DNA from: an uncultured Christensenellaceae bacterium
GTDB lineage: Bacteria > Bacillota > Clostridia > Christensenellales > Borkfalkiaceae
Direction: 5' to 3'
DNA length: 26,771 bases
NCBI GenBank assembly: GCA_910586825.1
Contig: CAJUJF010000015.1
Location: 1 to 26,771 of the forward strand
The translations under genes and the position numbers were made by a program. The notes below the pieces were generated by a model. It worked only from the letters and a program-made list of their open reading frames with translations. It did not search any database and was not told where the DNA came from. Below are positions 14,766 to 21,768 of the stretch, piece by piece (within the stretch, counting starts at the first letter, position 1; every line of letters begins with the position of its first letter).

Positions 14766-15719
14766 TTACCGCGCCCTGAGCATCGCAAACCGCGCGGCGC
14801 CGAACATTCCGGCATCGTTGCCGAGGCTCGCCTTTAAAATCTTCACGGGCGCGTAGTCCGTTCCGCCGTATACCTTCCGATCGACGAGTTCGGAAAGCGG
14901 TTTCACGAGGGTATCCCCCTCCGCGCTGATCCCGCCGCCCAAAAGCACCGCTTCGGGACGGAATTCGTTGCACAGGTTGGTGACGCCCTCCGACAAATAT
15001 CCGATATAGTTTTTTACGACCGTCTTTGCGGTGCGGTCGCCCGCGCGCATGCCGTCGAACGAAGTTCTTCCGTCCACCTTTTCCGGATCGCCGCCGCACA
15101 GCTTCCACATTTCGCTTTCGGGATGCTTTTCCATCGCGCGCCGCGTCTGACGGATCAGCGCCGTTGCCGACGCATACGCTTCGAAACAGCCCTTTCTGCC
15201 GCAACCGCAACGTTCGCCGTTCATGCGGATCACCGTATGTCCGATCTCCGCGCCTGCGGAACGGAATCCCTCGAAGAGTTTTCCGTCGATCACGATCCCC
15301 CCGCCAACGCCCGTGCCGAGCGTGACGAACACGACGTTACGGAATCCTTTTCCCGCGCCGATAAACTGTTCGCCCAACGCCGCGGCGTTCGCGTCGTTCG
15401 TGACGCAAACGGGAACGCCCAAGACGCTTTCCATTTCTTCGGCAAGCGCCGCGTTCCGCCAGTTGAGATTGCAACTGTAAACGATCGCGCCGTTTTTACT
15501 GTCCACGACGCCCGGCGAGCCGACGCCCGCGCCCGAGAGGGAAACTCCCGCTTTTTCCGCCAACGCGCCCGCAAGCCGCGCCATGTCGCCCGCGATCTCC
15601 GCAAAAGAACGTCCCCTCTGCGTGGGCATTTTGTCCTTGATCAGAAGTTCTCCTTCTTCGCTGACAATTCCGCATTTTACAAACGTACCGCCAAGATCGA
15701 TGCCGGCGTAATATTTCAT
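14766..15719 (-). CDS. ROK-family glucokinase
   Basis: A 317-residue sugar kinase of the ROK family, most likely glucokinase (glucose to glucose-6-phosphate with ATP). The phosphate-binding DLGGT is at 8-12, the ATP segment TLGTGVGGGI is near 134-143, and catalytic Asp lies in TNDANAAALGE (108-118). The ROK zinc site is complete: H161 in EIGH, then C171, C173 and C178 in CGCGRKGC, followed by E180. There is no N-terminal HTH, so it is a kinase and not a NagC/XylR repressor. The ATG at 15719 follows AAAGGAG; upstream in-frame codons lack a ribosome site. It has its own promoter at 15779-15807. Substrate could also be another hexose, but the motif set favours GlkA/YqgQ-type glucokinase. Confidence 0.92.
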   Translation of the reverse strand: MKYYAGIDLGGTFVKCGIVSEEGELLIKDKMPTQRGRSFAEIAGDMARLAGALAEKAGVSLSGAGVGSPGVVDSKNGAIVYSCNLNWRNAALAEEMESVLGVPVCVTNDANAAALGEQFIGAGKGFRNVVFVTLGTGVGGGIVIDGKLFEGFRSAGAEIGHTVIRMNGERCGCGRKGCFEAYASATALIRQTRRAMEKHPESEMWKLCGGDPEKVDGRTSFDGMRAGDRTAKTVVKNYIGYLSEGVTNLCNEFRPEAVLLGGGISAEGDTLVKPLSELVDRKVYGGTDYAPVKILKASLGNDAGMFGAARFAMLRAR

Positions 15720-15778
15720 AACGGTCTCCTTTGAAACGGGAACGTTCACGCTTGCGCGCGATCCGCCCCGCCGCATTT

Positions 15779-15807
15779 ATCATATCACACCGCGCCGAAT
15801 CGCGCAA
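15779..15807 (-). promoter_or_regulatory. Promoter of the ROK glucokinase gene
   Basis: Minus strand TTGCGC (15807 to 15802), 17 bases, TATGAT (15784 to 15779). The predicted start near 15772 gives a leader of about 50 bases. It diverges from the PHP gene promoter; the 80 bases between them show no further clear site. Confidence 0.75.
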
Positions 15808-15886
15808 GCCTTTTTGTAAATTATTTCGCGTTTCCCGCGCCGTGACGATGCATTCTTAAAAAATTACCGTCCGCGCGGCAATTCGT

Positions 15887-15915
15887 TTGCCAAATCGGCG
15901 CGGCGGGAGTATAAT
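15887..15915 (+). promoter_or_regulatory. Promoter of the PHP-domain gene
   Basis: TTGCCA (15887-15892), 17 bases, TATAAT (15910-15915). The predicted start is near 15922. An in-frame ATG at 15914 lies within the -10 element and cannot be on this mRNA, which supports the later ATG at 15944. Confidence 0.85.
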
Positions 15916-15943
15916 GGCATTAAATCGGAAACGCGAGGCAGAC

Positions 15944-16645
15944 ATGTACCAACTCGAAATGCATTTACACACGCTCAACCAATCCCCCTGCGCGGAAACG
16001 GACGAAAAAACGATCGCCGCGCTCTATGCGGAACACGGCTATCACGGAATCGTATGCACCAACCACTACGCTTCCTGGCTGTGCGAGAACTATTATAAAA
16101 AACCGACCCCGCGCGAAAACGCGGAGTTTTATCTGCAAGGATATGAAACGCTGAAACAAGAATGCGGCAAATTCGGGATCGACGTGTTTCTCGGCATGGA
16201 GCTTTTGATCGACGCGCTGACCTATTATAAAGAAACTCCGCCGAAAGCGGAACTGCTCATCTACGGCATCACGCCCGAATGGCTTTTATCGCACCCGTAT
16301 GATCTTTTTGCAATGAGTCTGGAAGAAGTTTCCGCGCTCTGCAAGCAGCATAACTGGATGCTCGGACAGTCTCACCCCTTCCGTTCGTTCATCACCCTGC
16401 AAGATCCCGCATACCTCGAAGCGGCGGAAGTTTACAACGGTCACCCCCAGCACGACAGCCATAACGATAAAGCGCTCGGCTTTGCCGAGCGGAACGGTCT
16501 GATCTATACCGCGGGAAGCGACTTTCACGCGCCGGACTCCATCGGAAGCGGCGTGCTGTTGCAACAGTCCGTTTCCACGAACGAAGAACTGCTCGCAGAA
16601 CTGCGCAAACGGAGACATACCGTACTCCGCCGCACGGAATCCTGA
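15944..16645 (+). CDS. PHP-domain metal-dependent phosphoesterase
   Basis: A 233-residue soluble protein of the PHP superfamily. The trinuclear metal ligands are all recognisable: H7 and H9 in HLH, a His in CTNHY near 41, the Glu in GMELLID near 86, the His in GQSHPFR near 146, and the final Asp and His in GSDFHAPD near 206. Single-domain PHP proteins act as phosphatases or nucleases (for example histidinol-phosphatase or AMP phosphatase types); the substrate here is unknown. The ATG at 15944 follows GAGG and a 22-base leader. Monocistronic, ended by the terminator at 16659. It lies divergent to the glucokinase gene, with separate promoters. Confidence 0.87.
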   Translation: MYQLEMHLHTLNQSPCAETDEKTIAALYAEHGYHGIVCTNHYASWLCENYYKKPTPRENAEFYLQGYETLKQECGKFGIDVFLGMELLIDALTYYKETPPKAELLIYGITPEWLLSHPYDLFAMSLEEVSALCKQHNWMLGQSHPFRSFITLQDPAYLEAAEVYNGHPQHDSHNDKALGFAERNGLIYTAGSDFHAPDSIGSGVLLQQSVSTNEELLAELRKRRHTVLRRTES

Positions 16646-16658
16646 CAGATCGCCGCGC

Positions 16659-16693
16659 GACCCGGAAGATCATTTGCTTTCGGGTCTTTTTTT
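16659..16693 (+). terminator. Intrinsic terminator of the PHP gene
   Basis: Ten-bp stem GACCCGGAAG (16659-16668) / CTTTCGGGTC (16677-16686) with one G-T pair, followed by seven T (16687-16693). It overlaps the last codons of the convergent small gene; on the minus strand no T-run follows the hairpin, so it works for the plus strand only. Confidence 0.88.
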
Positions 16694-16921
16694 ATGCCGT
16701 GACAACGGATACCTCTCCTCGATATCCCAATTCAATCCGTACAGATCCGCTTTATCCCAGTGTTGAATGATTTCGAGACACTCCACGTACGCCGTCTTCT
16801 GCCCCTCTGCGAACCCGTGTGCGTATGTTCCGTGCGACTGAGAAAGTTCATCCAAATATTCTTTCAACAACGCGATCAAATGCTGCAATATGTCTTCACC
16901 CGTCAGTTTAAAAAAACACAC
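16670..16921 (-). CDS. Small conserved Clostridia-type protein of unknown function
   Basis: An 83-residue soluble protein with no membrane segment. The core GFAEGQKTAYVECLEIIQHW, followed by a GLNWDIEERYPL segment, resembles a small acidic protein family I have seen in many Clostridia without known function. The start is probably GTG at 16921, preceded by AGGG about six bases away. It is transcribed divergently from the HTH-like gene at 17031, with the two -35 boxes forming one palindrome. The C-terminus is basic and overlaps the plus-strand terminator of the PHP gene. Not recognised as a toxin or antitoxin; the HTH-like neighbour could regulate it. Identity as a real gene rests on the recognisable core and the promoter. 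Confidence 0.7.
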   Translation of the reverse strand: MCFFKLTGEDILQHLIALLKEYLDELSQSHGTYAHGFAEGQKTAYVECLEIIQHWDKADLYGLNWDIEERYPLSRHKKRPESK

Positions 16922-16952
16922 AATACACCCTATTATGATATCCGTCTCTTAT

Positions 16953-17023
16953 AATATACCATAAAACGCGCGACGGATAGTGTCAAATTTTGACAGTTTT
17001 TTCCAATTCTTCCATGATAAAAT
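16953..17023. promoter_or_regulatory. Back-to-back divergent promoters
   Basis: The plus -35 TTGACA is 16990-16995 and the minus -35 TTGACA is 16986-16981. For each strand two -10 choices exist: 17 bases away, CATGAT (17013-17018, plus) and TATGGT (16963-16958, minus); or 22 bases away with extended -10 forms, TGA-TAAAAT (ending 17023, plus) and TGG-TATATT (ending 16953, minus). The spacing of 22 is outside the usual range, but extended -10 elements can act without a -35. The layout is nearly mirror-symmetric. Confidence 0.65.
16981..16995. repeat. 15-bp palindrome TGTCAAATTTTGACA joining two -35 boxes
   Basis: TGTCAAA, one central base, TTTGACA: seven-bp perfect arms. Each arm is the -35 hexamer of one divergent gene. 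A protein bound here would repress both promoters at once, and the HTH-like product of the plus gene is the obvious candidate. Confidence 0.7.
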
Positions 17024-17030
17024 GATTTTT

Positions 17031-17408
17031 ATGAAATCGGTAAAGAAGAAAACGGACGCAATTAACCTCATCCTGAACGGACACGGACAGAACCGAGGCG
17101 CATTCATCTCGAACTTCCGCAGATTGATGATTTTTTACGCAATATACGACCGTCTCGAAAATACGAATCACAGCAATATCATCCGCGAAGTATTTCTGAA
17201 TTCCAAAAACGTGGGCGAAACCAACGTCAAAATGGCACGGATCACCAACACGAGCGAATCGACGTTGAGCCGATACAAAGACAAATATCTGAATTGCCTT
17301 TCGATCATCGACTCCCTGTTCCGATCTTATTCCGAAGACGCGCTTCTCGTATGGAACTTTCCCGCAGGCGAACCGATTTCCGACGAACCGCCGTTAAATT
17401 TAAAATAG
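17031..17408 (+). CDS. Small HTH-like protein, possible autoregulator
   Basis: A 125-residue basic protein. The segment from about residue 73 (ETNVKMARITNTSESTLSR) has the spacing of a helix-turn-helix, like a sigma region 4 or small phage-type regulator, followed by a helical LNCLSIIDSLFR region. No named family was recognised. The ATG at 17031 has no Shine-Dalgarno site and lies only seven bases after the TAAAAT extended -10, so the mRNA is probably leaderless or nearly so. It is divergent from the small conserved gene at 16670 and separated from it by the 16981-16995 palindrome. Its A/T content is higher than that of its neighbours, which may indicate a different history. It ends at the hairpin 17446-17471. 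DNA binding is an inference. Confidence 0.72.
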   Translation: MKSVKKKTDAINLILNGHGQNRGAFISNFRRLMIFYAIYDRLENTNHSNIIREVFLNSKNVGETNVKMARITNTSESTLSRYKDKYLNCLSIIDSLFRSYSEDALLVWNFPAGEPISDEPPLNLK

Positions 17409-17445
17409 CCGTCAAAACTCAACTTACGAAAGTCCGACAAAAACA

Positions 17446-17471
17446 AAAAAGACAGCTTCCGCTGTCTTTTT
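17446..17471. terminator. Bidirectional intrinsic terminator
   Basis: Perfect 11-bp stem AAAAAGACAGC/GCTGTCTTTTT (17446-17456 with 17461-17471) around the loop TTCC, with T-runs on both strands. It serves the HTH-like gene on the plus strand and the membrane-protein gene on the minus strand. Confidence 0.93.
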
Positions 17472-17519
17472 ATCGTTATGAAACTTCTGTTCTCGGTTTT
17501 TGAACGCCGTTCGGAACAT

Positions 17520-18005
17520 TCAGGATGCCGCAGCGACGATCGCATACCCGATACCGCAACAGATCCCGAACGTGATCGCGAGACTTGCAAGGGCAATTAG
17601 AATTTTAAGCCAAATCGGGTTCACGCTTTTGATGAAAAACAGTCCGAGTGCGCTGAAAACCCCTCCGATCGCGCCGCCGATGGCTCCGCCGACCAAGGGA
17701 ACAATCGCGCAAAGCGCCGAAATATTGCCCCAGATGATCGTAAGCAAAAACGGGAAACAACACAGCACAATTTCGTACCACTTTATTTTCGGGGTCAACA
17801 TCAGCGATTCGCCTTTGATATTGAGGTTGCTTCCCTGCAAAAATCCGCCTTCTATCGAAACCGTGTTTCCGTCCTGCAATTTGAATTCTTTTTTGGATAT
17901 TTTCTCCAAAGGGATCCCGTCGATCGTAACCGACTTTTTCCCCGTCCAAAAATTCTCTTCGTAAACGATTTCGCCGTAAACTTCGTGTTTGATGATTTTT
18001 TTCAT
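17520..18005 (-). CDS. Small membrane protein of unknown function
   Basis: A 161-residue protein with an N-terminal soluble half (residues 1-75, beta-rich, alternating charged and hydrophobic residues such as YGEIVYEENFW and SVTIDGIPLEK) and a C-terminal half of about three or four hydrophobic helices rich in Gly and Ala. No family was recognised. The ATG at 18005 is preceded by GGGAG and a leader of about 21 bases; the open frame to 18086 includes the promoter and is not coding. It is monocistronic between its own promoter and a bidirectional terminator. The soluble half may sense or bind something at the membrane, but this is speculative. Confidence 0.78.
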   Translation of the reverse strand: MKKIIKHEVYGEIVYEENFWTGKKSVTIDGIPLEKISKKEFKLQDGNTVSIEGGFLQGSNLNIKGESLMLTPKIKWYEIVLCCFPFLLTIIWGNISALCAIVPLVGGAIGGAIGGVFSALGLFFIKSVNPIWLKILIALASLAITFGICCGIGYAIVAAAS

Positions 18006-18032
18006 AATTTCTCCCGTTGGTTGTTTTACGCT

Positions 18033-18061
18033 ATTATAAACTATACCCGCACAACAGTCAA
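18033..18061 (-). promoter_or_regulatory. Promoter of the small membrane protein gene
   Basis: Minus strand TTGACT (18061 to 18056), 17 bases, TATAAT (18038 to 18033). The predicted start is near 18026. Confidence 0.87.
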
Positions 18062-18070
18062 TACTTTTAC

Positions 18071-18111
18071 AAAAAAATATCCGCACTCCGTCTTTCGACG
18101 AAATGCGGGAT
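18071..18111 (-). terminator. Terminator of tRNA-Thr
   Basis: Downstream of the encoded CCA, a 14-pair stem with one bulge and two G-U pairs (18111-18097 with 18092-18079) closes on the tetraloop GAAA, followed by one A and seven T. Confidence 0.85.
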
Positions 18112-18114
18112 TTT

Positions 18115-18190
18115 TGGAGCTACTGGCCGGACTTGAACCGGCGACCTGCTGATTACGAATCAGCTGCTCTACCGACTGAGCCACAGTAGC
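18115..18190 (-). tRNA. tRNA-Thr (anticodon CGT)
   Basis: Minus strand: acceptor GCTACTG/CAGTAGC, D-stem GCTC/GAGC, anticodon stem GCTGA/TCAGC around loop TTCGTAA (anticodon CGT, reading ACG), T-stem GCCGG/CCGGC, discriminator T and an encoded CCA (18117 to 18115). A single 76-nt gene with its own promoter and terminator. Confidence 0.95.
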
Positions 18191-18215
18191 GTATTCCACC
18201 CGAACGCGCTATCTT

Positions 18216-18244
18216 ATTATATTTTAATCGCTCGCAAAAATCAA
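18216..18244 (-). promoter_or_regulatory. Promoter of tRNA-Thr
   Basis: Minus strand TTGATT (18244 to 18239), 17 bases, TATAAT (18221 to 18216). The predicted start near 18209 is about 19 bases before the tRNA. It begins 19 bases downstream of the lipid-kinase stop codon. Confidence 0.88.
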
Positions 18245-18262
18245 GCGTTTTTACACCCGTTT

Positions 18263-19168
18263 TTAGATTTTTTTATTTTTCGGCACGATCATATTAACCC
18301 GTCCGGATAAAAGCTCGATCCGCGCGTTTCCGCGGATTCCCTCTTCGCCGTCGAAATCCCAAGTCACGTTTTCGTCCGTTTCGACGGTGATCTCCTTGCC
18401 GCTCAAAAACTCGATATCCCGTTTCCTGACCCGCACGCCGAACAACAGGAGCGACGCCAACGAGAAATACTTCCCGAACCGCTGGAAACAGTTCGGCTTT
18501 TTCACCTGTTTGACGATCGCGACTTCCAGCACGCCGTCCTGCATGCTCGCAGGTCTGTTCACGTGAAAACCGGCAATGCTCCGACCGTTCATGACGAGTA
18601 CCAGAACCCCGTAAGATTCAAACCGTTTGCCGCCGCACTCGCCGCGAACGGGAAAGACCTCGAACTTCATGTTCTTTTTCAGCGCGTGGACCGCATAAGC
18701 GACCCGCCCGAATTTCTTTTTCTTGTGCTGCGGCGTAGTATAGGTCGCGCTGGTGAACGCGCCCGCCGCAGCGACGTACATCGCATAATGCGCGCCGTTT
18801 ACCCGCAGACAGTCAATCCGTTCCGATCTGCCGTGCAAAACCACCTTTAACGCGCCTTTCACGTTGCGGGGGATGCCGAGAGAACGCGCGACGTCGTTCA
18901 CGGTGCCGGAAGGAATATAGCCGAGCGTGACGTCGCTTTCTCCCACGCCCTGCAACACGTTGTTGAACGTGCCGTCGCCGCCTGAAAACAGGATCACGTC
19001 GTAATTCAAAGCGCCCTCGCGCGCCTTCGCTTCAAGATCCGCTCCGCTCGTCGTCTCTACGATATCTACGACGTCGTACTTCTTTTCGAGCTTTTTTCTG
19101 ACGTAATCTATTTTCTTTGCAACCTTGCCTTTCCCGCTGTTGGGGTTGTAAAGAAACATACATTTCAT
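18263..19168 (-). CDS. Diacylglycerol-kinase-family lipid kinase (DgkB/YegS type)
   Basis: A 301-residue soluble lipid kinase of the DAGK catalytic family. The nucleotide-binding motifs are NPNSGKGK at 8-15 and SGGDGTFN at 62-69, followed by PSGTVNDVARSLG and, near the C-terminus, MQDGVLEV and DGE, the usual order in DgkB and YegS. Firmicute DgkB recycles diacylglycerol to phosphatidic acid; sphingosine or other lipids are possible substrates. The ATG at 19168 starts the family-typical hydrophobic first strand before NPxSG. No Shine-Dalgarno site precedes it, and the -10 of a good promoter (19178-19206) lies nine bases upstream, so the leader is about three bases. No terminator was seen between this gene and the tRNA-Thr promoter. 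Confidence 0.92.
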   Translation of the reverse strand: MKCMFLYNPNSGKGKVAKKIDYVRKKLEKKYDVVDIVETTSGADLEAKAREGALNYDVILFSGGDGTFNNVLQGVGESDVTLGYIPSGTVNDVARSLGIPRNVKGALKVVLHGRSERIDCLRVNGAHYAMYVAAAGAFTSATYTTPQHKKKKFGRVAYAVHALKKNMKFEVFPVRGECGGKRFESYGVLVLVMNGRSIAGFHVNRPASMQDGVLEVAIVKQVKKPNCFQRFGKYFSLASLLLFGVRVRKRDIEFLSGKEITVETDENVTWDFDGEEGIRGNARIELLSGRVNMIVPKNKKI

Positions 19169-19177
19169 ATCAAATCT

Positions 19178-19206
19178 ATTATAACCTAATTTTTGTCCGC
19201 TGACAA
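19178..19206 (-). promoter_or_regulatory. Promoter of the lipid-kinase gene
   Basis: Minus strand TTGTCA (19206 to 19201), 17 bases, TATAAT (19183 to 19178). The predicted start near 19171 is three bases before the ATG. The -35 begins four bases after the stop codon of the upstream gene. Confidence 0.83.
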
Positions 19207-19210
19207 GCGC

Positions 19211-19906
19211 TTACGCGAAATAATCAGCGGCATCCGTCACAAAAATACAGAGCCATACCTGCAAATACCGAAGATCCCGCGCGAACAGGATCCCTTCCGA
19301 AAGTTCCGTTCCCTTACGGCAGATCCTCGCGAGTTCGGCATTCCACCGTTCGTAAAGCCGACCTTTATTTTCCGCCGCAAGACCTTTGAGCGACTTCACC
19401 ACTCCCCGCACCGCCGTACGCGCTTCTTCCTGCGACACTTCGGTGCGTTCGAGTCCGTTGGCGGCGTCGTATAGGATCCGCGTACAGGTGTCCGCGGTAT
19501 CGGCGTTGGCGGCGATCCTGCCCGCATGCGCCGCCGCGCCGCCGTTCAGTTCGACGTCTTCGGGACAGATTTCCGTGACCCGCGTCTCGACGCCCTTGCC
19601 CGTCATCACTTCCTGAACGGAACGGGCGGTCGTTTCCGCATAATAACAGGCGAGCGCGACGGACTGGTTCCCGCCCGTTTCCACAAGATACCCCGCGCCG
19701 CCCGAAACGTAACTCTCGCCGATGATCGCCGAGGCGGTCGTGTCTTTGCAATCCCGCGAAAGCAACCAATATTTCTGCGGAAGAGATACGCGCGCATAAT
19801 CCCTGCCGCAATGGAAAAAATATCCCACGAACAGCAGGACGAGTACCGTAAAAATCGCGATCGCCGCAAGGAATCCCCTGCGGCGGAACCTGGTCATCGG
19901 ATTCAT
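19211..19906 (-). CDS. Membrane-anchored extracytoplasmic protein of unknown function
   Basis: A 231-residue protein with a basic N-terminus (MTRFRRRG), one strong hydrophobic helix near residues 12-31 and no lipobox, so it is probably anchored by an uncleaved helix with about 195 residues outside. The exterior part begins with YARVSLPQKYWLLS and a segment resembling SPOR-like or other cell-wall-associated domains (ESYVSGGAGYLV), followed by a helical C-terminal half. I recognise no named family with confidence. The ATG at 19906 coincides with the predicted start of a TATAAT at 19913-19918 and has no Shine-Dalgarno site; ATG 19897 is the alternative. It lies 51 bases after the U32 gene and could also be read from that operon. 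Confidence 0.75.
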   Translation of the reverse strand: MNPMTRFRRRGFLAAIAIFTVLVLLFVGYFFHCGRDYARVSLPQKYWLLSRDCKDTTASAIIGESYVSGGAGYLVETGGNQSVALACYYAETTARSVQEVMTGKGVETRVTEICPEDVELNGGAAAHAGRIAANADTADTCTRILYDAANGLERTEVSQEEARTAVRGVVKSLKGLAAENKGRLYERWNAELARICRKGTELSEGILFARDLRYLQVWLCIFVTDAADYFA

Positions 19907-19912
19907 GCTCTT

Positions 19913-19918
19913 ATTATA
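19913..19918 (-). promoter_or_regulatory. Consensus -10 element directly before the membrane-anchored protein gene
   Basis: TATAAT (19918 to 19913 on the minus strand) would start transcription at 19906, the A of the ATG. No acceptable -35 lies 16-18 bases upstream, so this is weaker than the other promoters. Confidence 0.45.
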
Positions 19919-19957
19919 TGCGCGAAAAACATCCGATATTTTATCCGTAATATTCTT

Positions 19958-21157
19958 TTACGACTCCATTCCGTTCGTACGGCGACGCAAGATATCCCCT
20001 TTTTCCAAAGGATACGGGCATGCCATGCGATACTCCGCCTGTACCAGCTTCGCATCCGAACAGCGCGCGCCCGCACGGTCCCTTAAATCCGCGACCGTAA
20101 ACCGCTTGCCGAACATATCCGAAGGAGAGAGAATTTCCAGCTCGTCGCCCTCGCGGAAACGGTTCCGCATTTCGACGGCAACTTCCCCGTCCCGATAACC
20201 GATCACGTTCGCAACGTATTCGCACGCGCCGCCCGTTTGGGAATTGCCGTAAGAAACCGTTTCACGGTTTTCCCCGAAGGCGTACGCCGTCGTATAATCC
20301 CGATGCGCCGCGCACGTCAGTTCCCGACCGAGCGCCGCCGAATAGCCGCCGTCCAGAATCCGGCGGTAAGCGTTTACCACGGTCGCGAGATAATATTCGC
20401 TCTTCATCCGTCCTTCGATCTTAAAAGAAGAAACTCCCGCCGCCGCAAGTTCGCCCAGATGCGCGCTCATGTTCAGATCTTTGCTGTTCATGACGTACGT
20501 TCCCTTTCCGTCCGTTTCGAGATCGTACCAATCCCCGCCGTCGCCGCGCGCGATACGGTAGTTCCACCTGCACGCCTGTACGCAAGCCCCGCGGTTGGAA
20601 GCCCGCCCGTCGAGAAAATCCGAAAGATAGCATCTGCCGCTGTAAGAAATGCACATAGCCCCGTGTACGAACGCTTCGAGTTCCAACGCGGGGTTCGCTT
20701 TATGAATTTCTTCGATTTCGGAAACGGAAAGCTCTCGCGCCAGTACGACGCGCGTCGCGCCCTGTTCCGTCCAGAACGCCGCGGCTTCTGCATTCAGCGT
20801 GTTCGCCTGCGTCGAAATATGCACGGGCAGATCGGGCGCGAGGCGACGGCATAAACGAAACACGCCGGGATCGGAGATAAGAACGCCGTCCGCGCCCGCT
20901 TCGCAAAGTTTTTTGAAATACACGCCCATTTCTGCAAAGTCCGCGTTTTTCGCAAAAATATTGGCGCATACGTAAACTTTCTTGCCGCGCGCATGCGCAT
21001 ACGCGATCCCTTCCACAAGTTCTTCTTCGGTAAAATTATCCGCAAACGTGCGGAGAGAAAAATTTTTTCCGCCGAGATATACCGCGTCGGCGCCGAAATA
21101 AAACGCCGTTTTCAATTTCGACAAACTCCCCGCGGGAGCCAACAATTCCGGTTTCAT
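19958..21157 (-). CDS. Peptidase U32-family protein, TrhP-like tRNA hydroxylation protein
   Basis: A 399-residue U32-family protein. It starts with the family pattern PELLAPAGSLSKLKTAFYFGADAVYLGG and carries the U32 signature around ELEAFVHGAMCISYSGRCYLS, followed by RGACVQACRW; the four Cys are the cluster seen in TrhP/YegQ-type members. B. subtilis YrrN/YrrO and E. coli TrhP are needed for 5-hydroxyuridine at tRNA position 34, a reaction linked to prephenate and iron-sulfur metabolism. The methyltransferase gene directly upstream is the TrmR type that methylates this base, which strongly supports a tRNA role over proteolysis. ATG 21157 follows a GGAG/AAGGG site; ATG 21178 overlaps the methyltransferase stop as an alternative. 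Confidence 0.9.
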   Translation of the reverse strand: MKPELLAPAGSLSKLKTAFYFGADAVYLGGKNFSLRTFADNFTEEELVEGIAYAHARGKKVYVCANIFAKNADFAEMGVYFKKLCEAGADGVLISDPGVFRLCRRLAPDLPVHISTQANTLNAEAAAFWTEQGATRVVLARELSVSEIEEIHKANPALELEAFVHGAMCISYSGRCYLSDFLDGRASNRGACVQACRWNYRIARGDGGDWYDLETDGKGTYVMNSKDLNMSAHLGELAAAGVSSFKIEGRMKSEYYLATVVNAYRRILDGGYSAALGRELTCAAHRDYTTAYAFGENRETVSYGNSQTGGACEYVANVIGYRDGEVAVEMRNRFREGDELEILSPSDMFGKRFTVADLRDRAGARCSDAKLVQAEYRMACPYPLEKGDILRRRTNGMES

Positions 21158-21174
21158 GTCCCTTTCTCCGCCTG

Positions 21175-21768
21175 TCATCGTATTTTCGTACTGACGGCAA
21201 GTCCCTCCGCGATTTCAAGAACCTGCGTGTCAAAGCCGGGATCGGCTTCCAGCATGCGCAGGTACTCGCGGAGATGCTCCGCCAACATTCTCCGCTTTTT
21301 CGGCGGCTCGCCGCGCACCCAGCCGAACAGCAACACGTCGTCGGAAATCAGTACGCCGCCAACTTGCAGCATGCGCTTGCAGTCGGACAAATAATTCCGA
21401 TACTGCACTTTCGGTCCGTCCAGAAAAATGAAATCGAACGTATCCGTCATCATCGGCAGAATTTCGCCCGCGTCGCCCTCGTACAGAACGGCGCGATCCT
21501 CCACGCCGAACGCGCGGAAATGTTCCCGTGCGCGCGCCGCGCGGTCCGCATCCGCCTCGATCGCCGTCAAATGCGCATGCGAGCATAAGAGCAAGGCGCA
21601 GGAAGTCAATCCCTCCGCCGCGCCGATTTCAAGGATCTTCCGCGGTTTACGCGCTTCCGCGACGTTCAGAAGATACGCCAGCGTTTCGTCCGCCGCAGTA
21701 GGATCCCGCCCTTCCTTCGCCTTTTCCCGCAACGCGAGCAGACGCCCGTCCAGCGCCGATAGATTCAC
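21175..21768 (-). CDS. O-methyltransferase, TrmR/YrrM-like tRNA 5-hydroxyuridine methyltransferase
   Basis: A 197-residue class I SAM-dependent methyltransferase of the catechol/YrrM group. Visible are the SAM-binding ILEIGAAEGLTS near 45-56, the acidic loop AIEADADRA near 70, the DTFDFIFLDGPKVQY catalytic/metal segment, and DDVLLFGWV near the end of the fold. Firmicute TrmR converts 5-hydroxyuridine to 5-methoxyuridine at tRNA position 34, and is encoded next to U32 genes in B. subtilis (yrrMNO). The same order is present here. The start is GTG (21768-21766), overlapping the TfoX-N stop as GTGA. Other methyl acceptors (catechols) are possible, but the neighbour supports tRNA. Confidence 0.88.
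   Translation of the reverse strand: MNLSALDGRLLALREKAKEGRDPTAADETLAYLLNVAEARKPRKILEIGAAEGLTSCALLLCSHAHLTAIEADADRAARAREHFRAFGVEDRAVLYEGDAGEILPMMTDTFDFIFLDGPKVQYRNYLSDCKRMLQVGGVLISDDVLLFGWVRGEPPKKRRMLAEHLREYLRMLEADPGFDTQVLEIAEGLAVSTKIR

Noticed and set aside
16953..17408. Toxin-antitoxin module formed by the divergent small genes
   Set aside because: The genes are divergent and not overlapping in an operon, and neither product matches a toxin or antitoxin family I know.
19958..21157. Secreted collagenase-type U32 peptidase
   Set aside because: No signal peptide, and the adjacent TrmR-like gene plus the Cys cluster point to tRNA hydroxylation.
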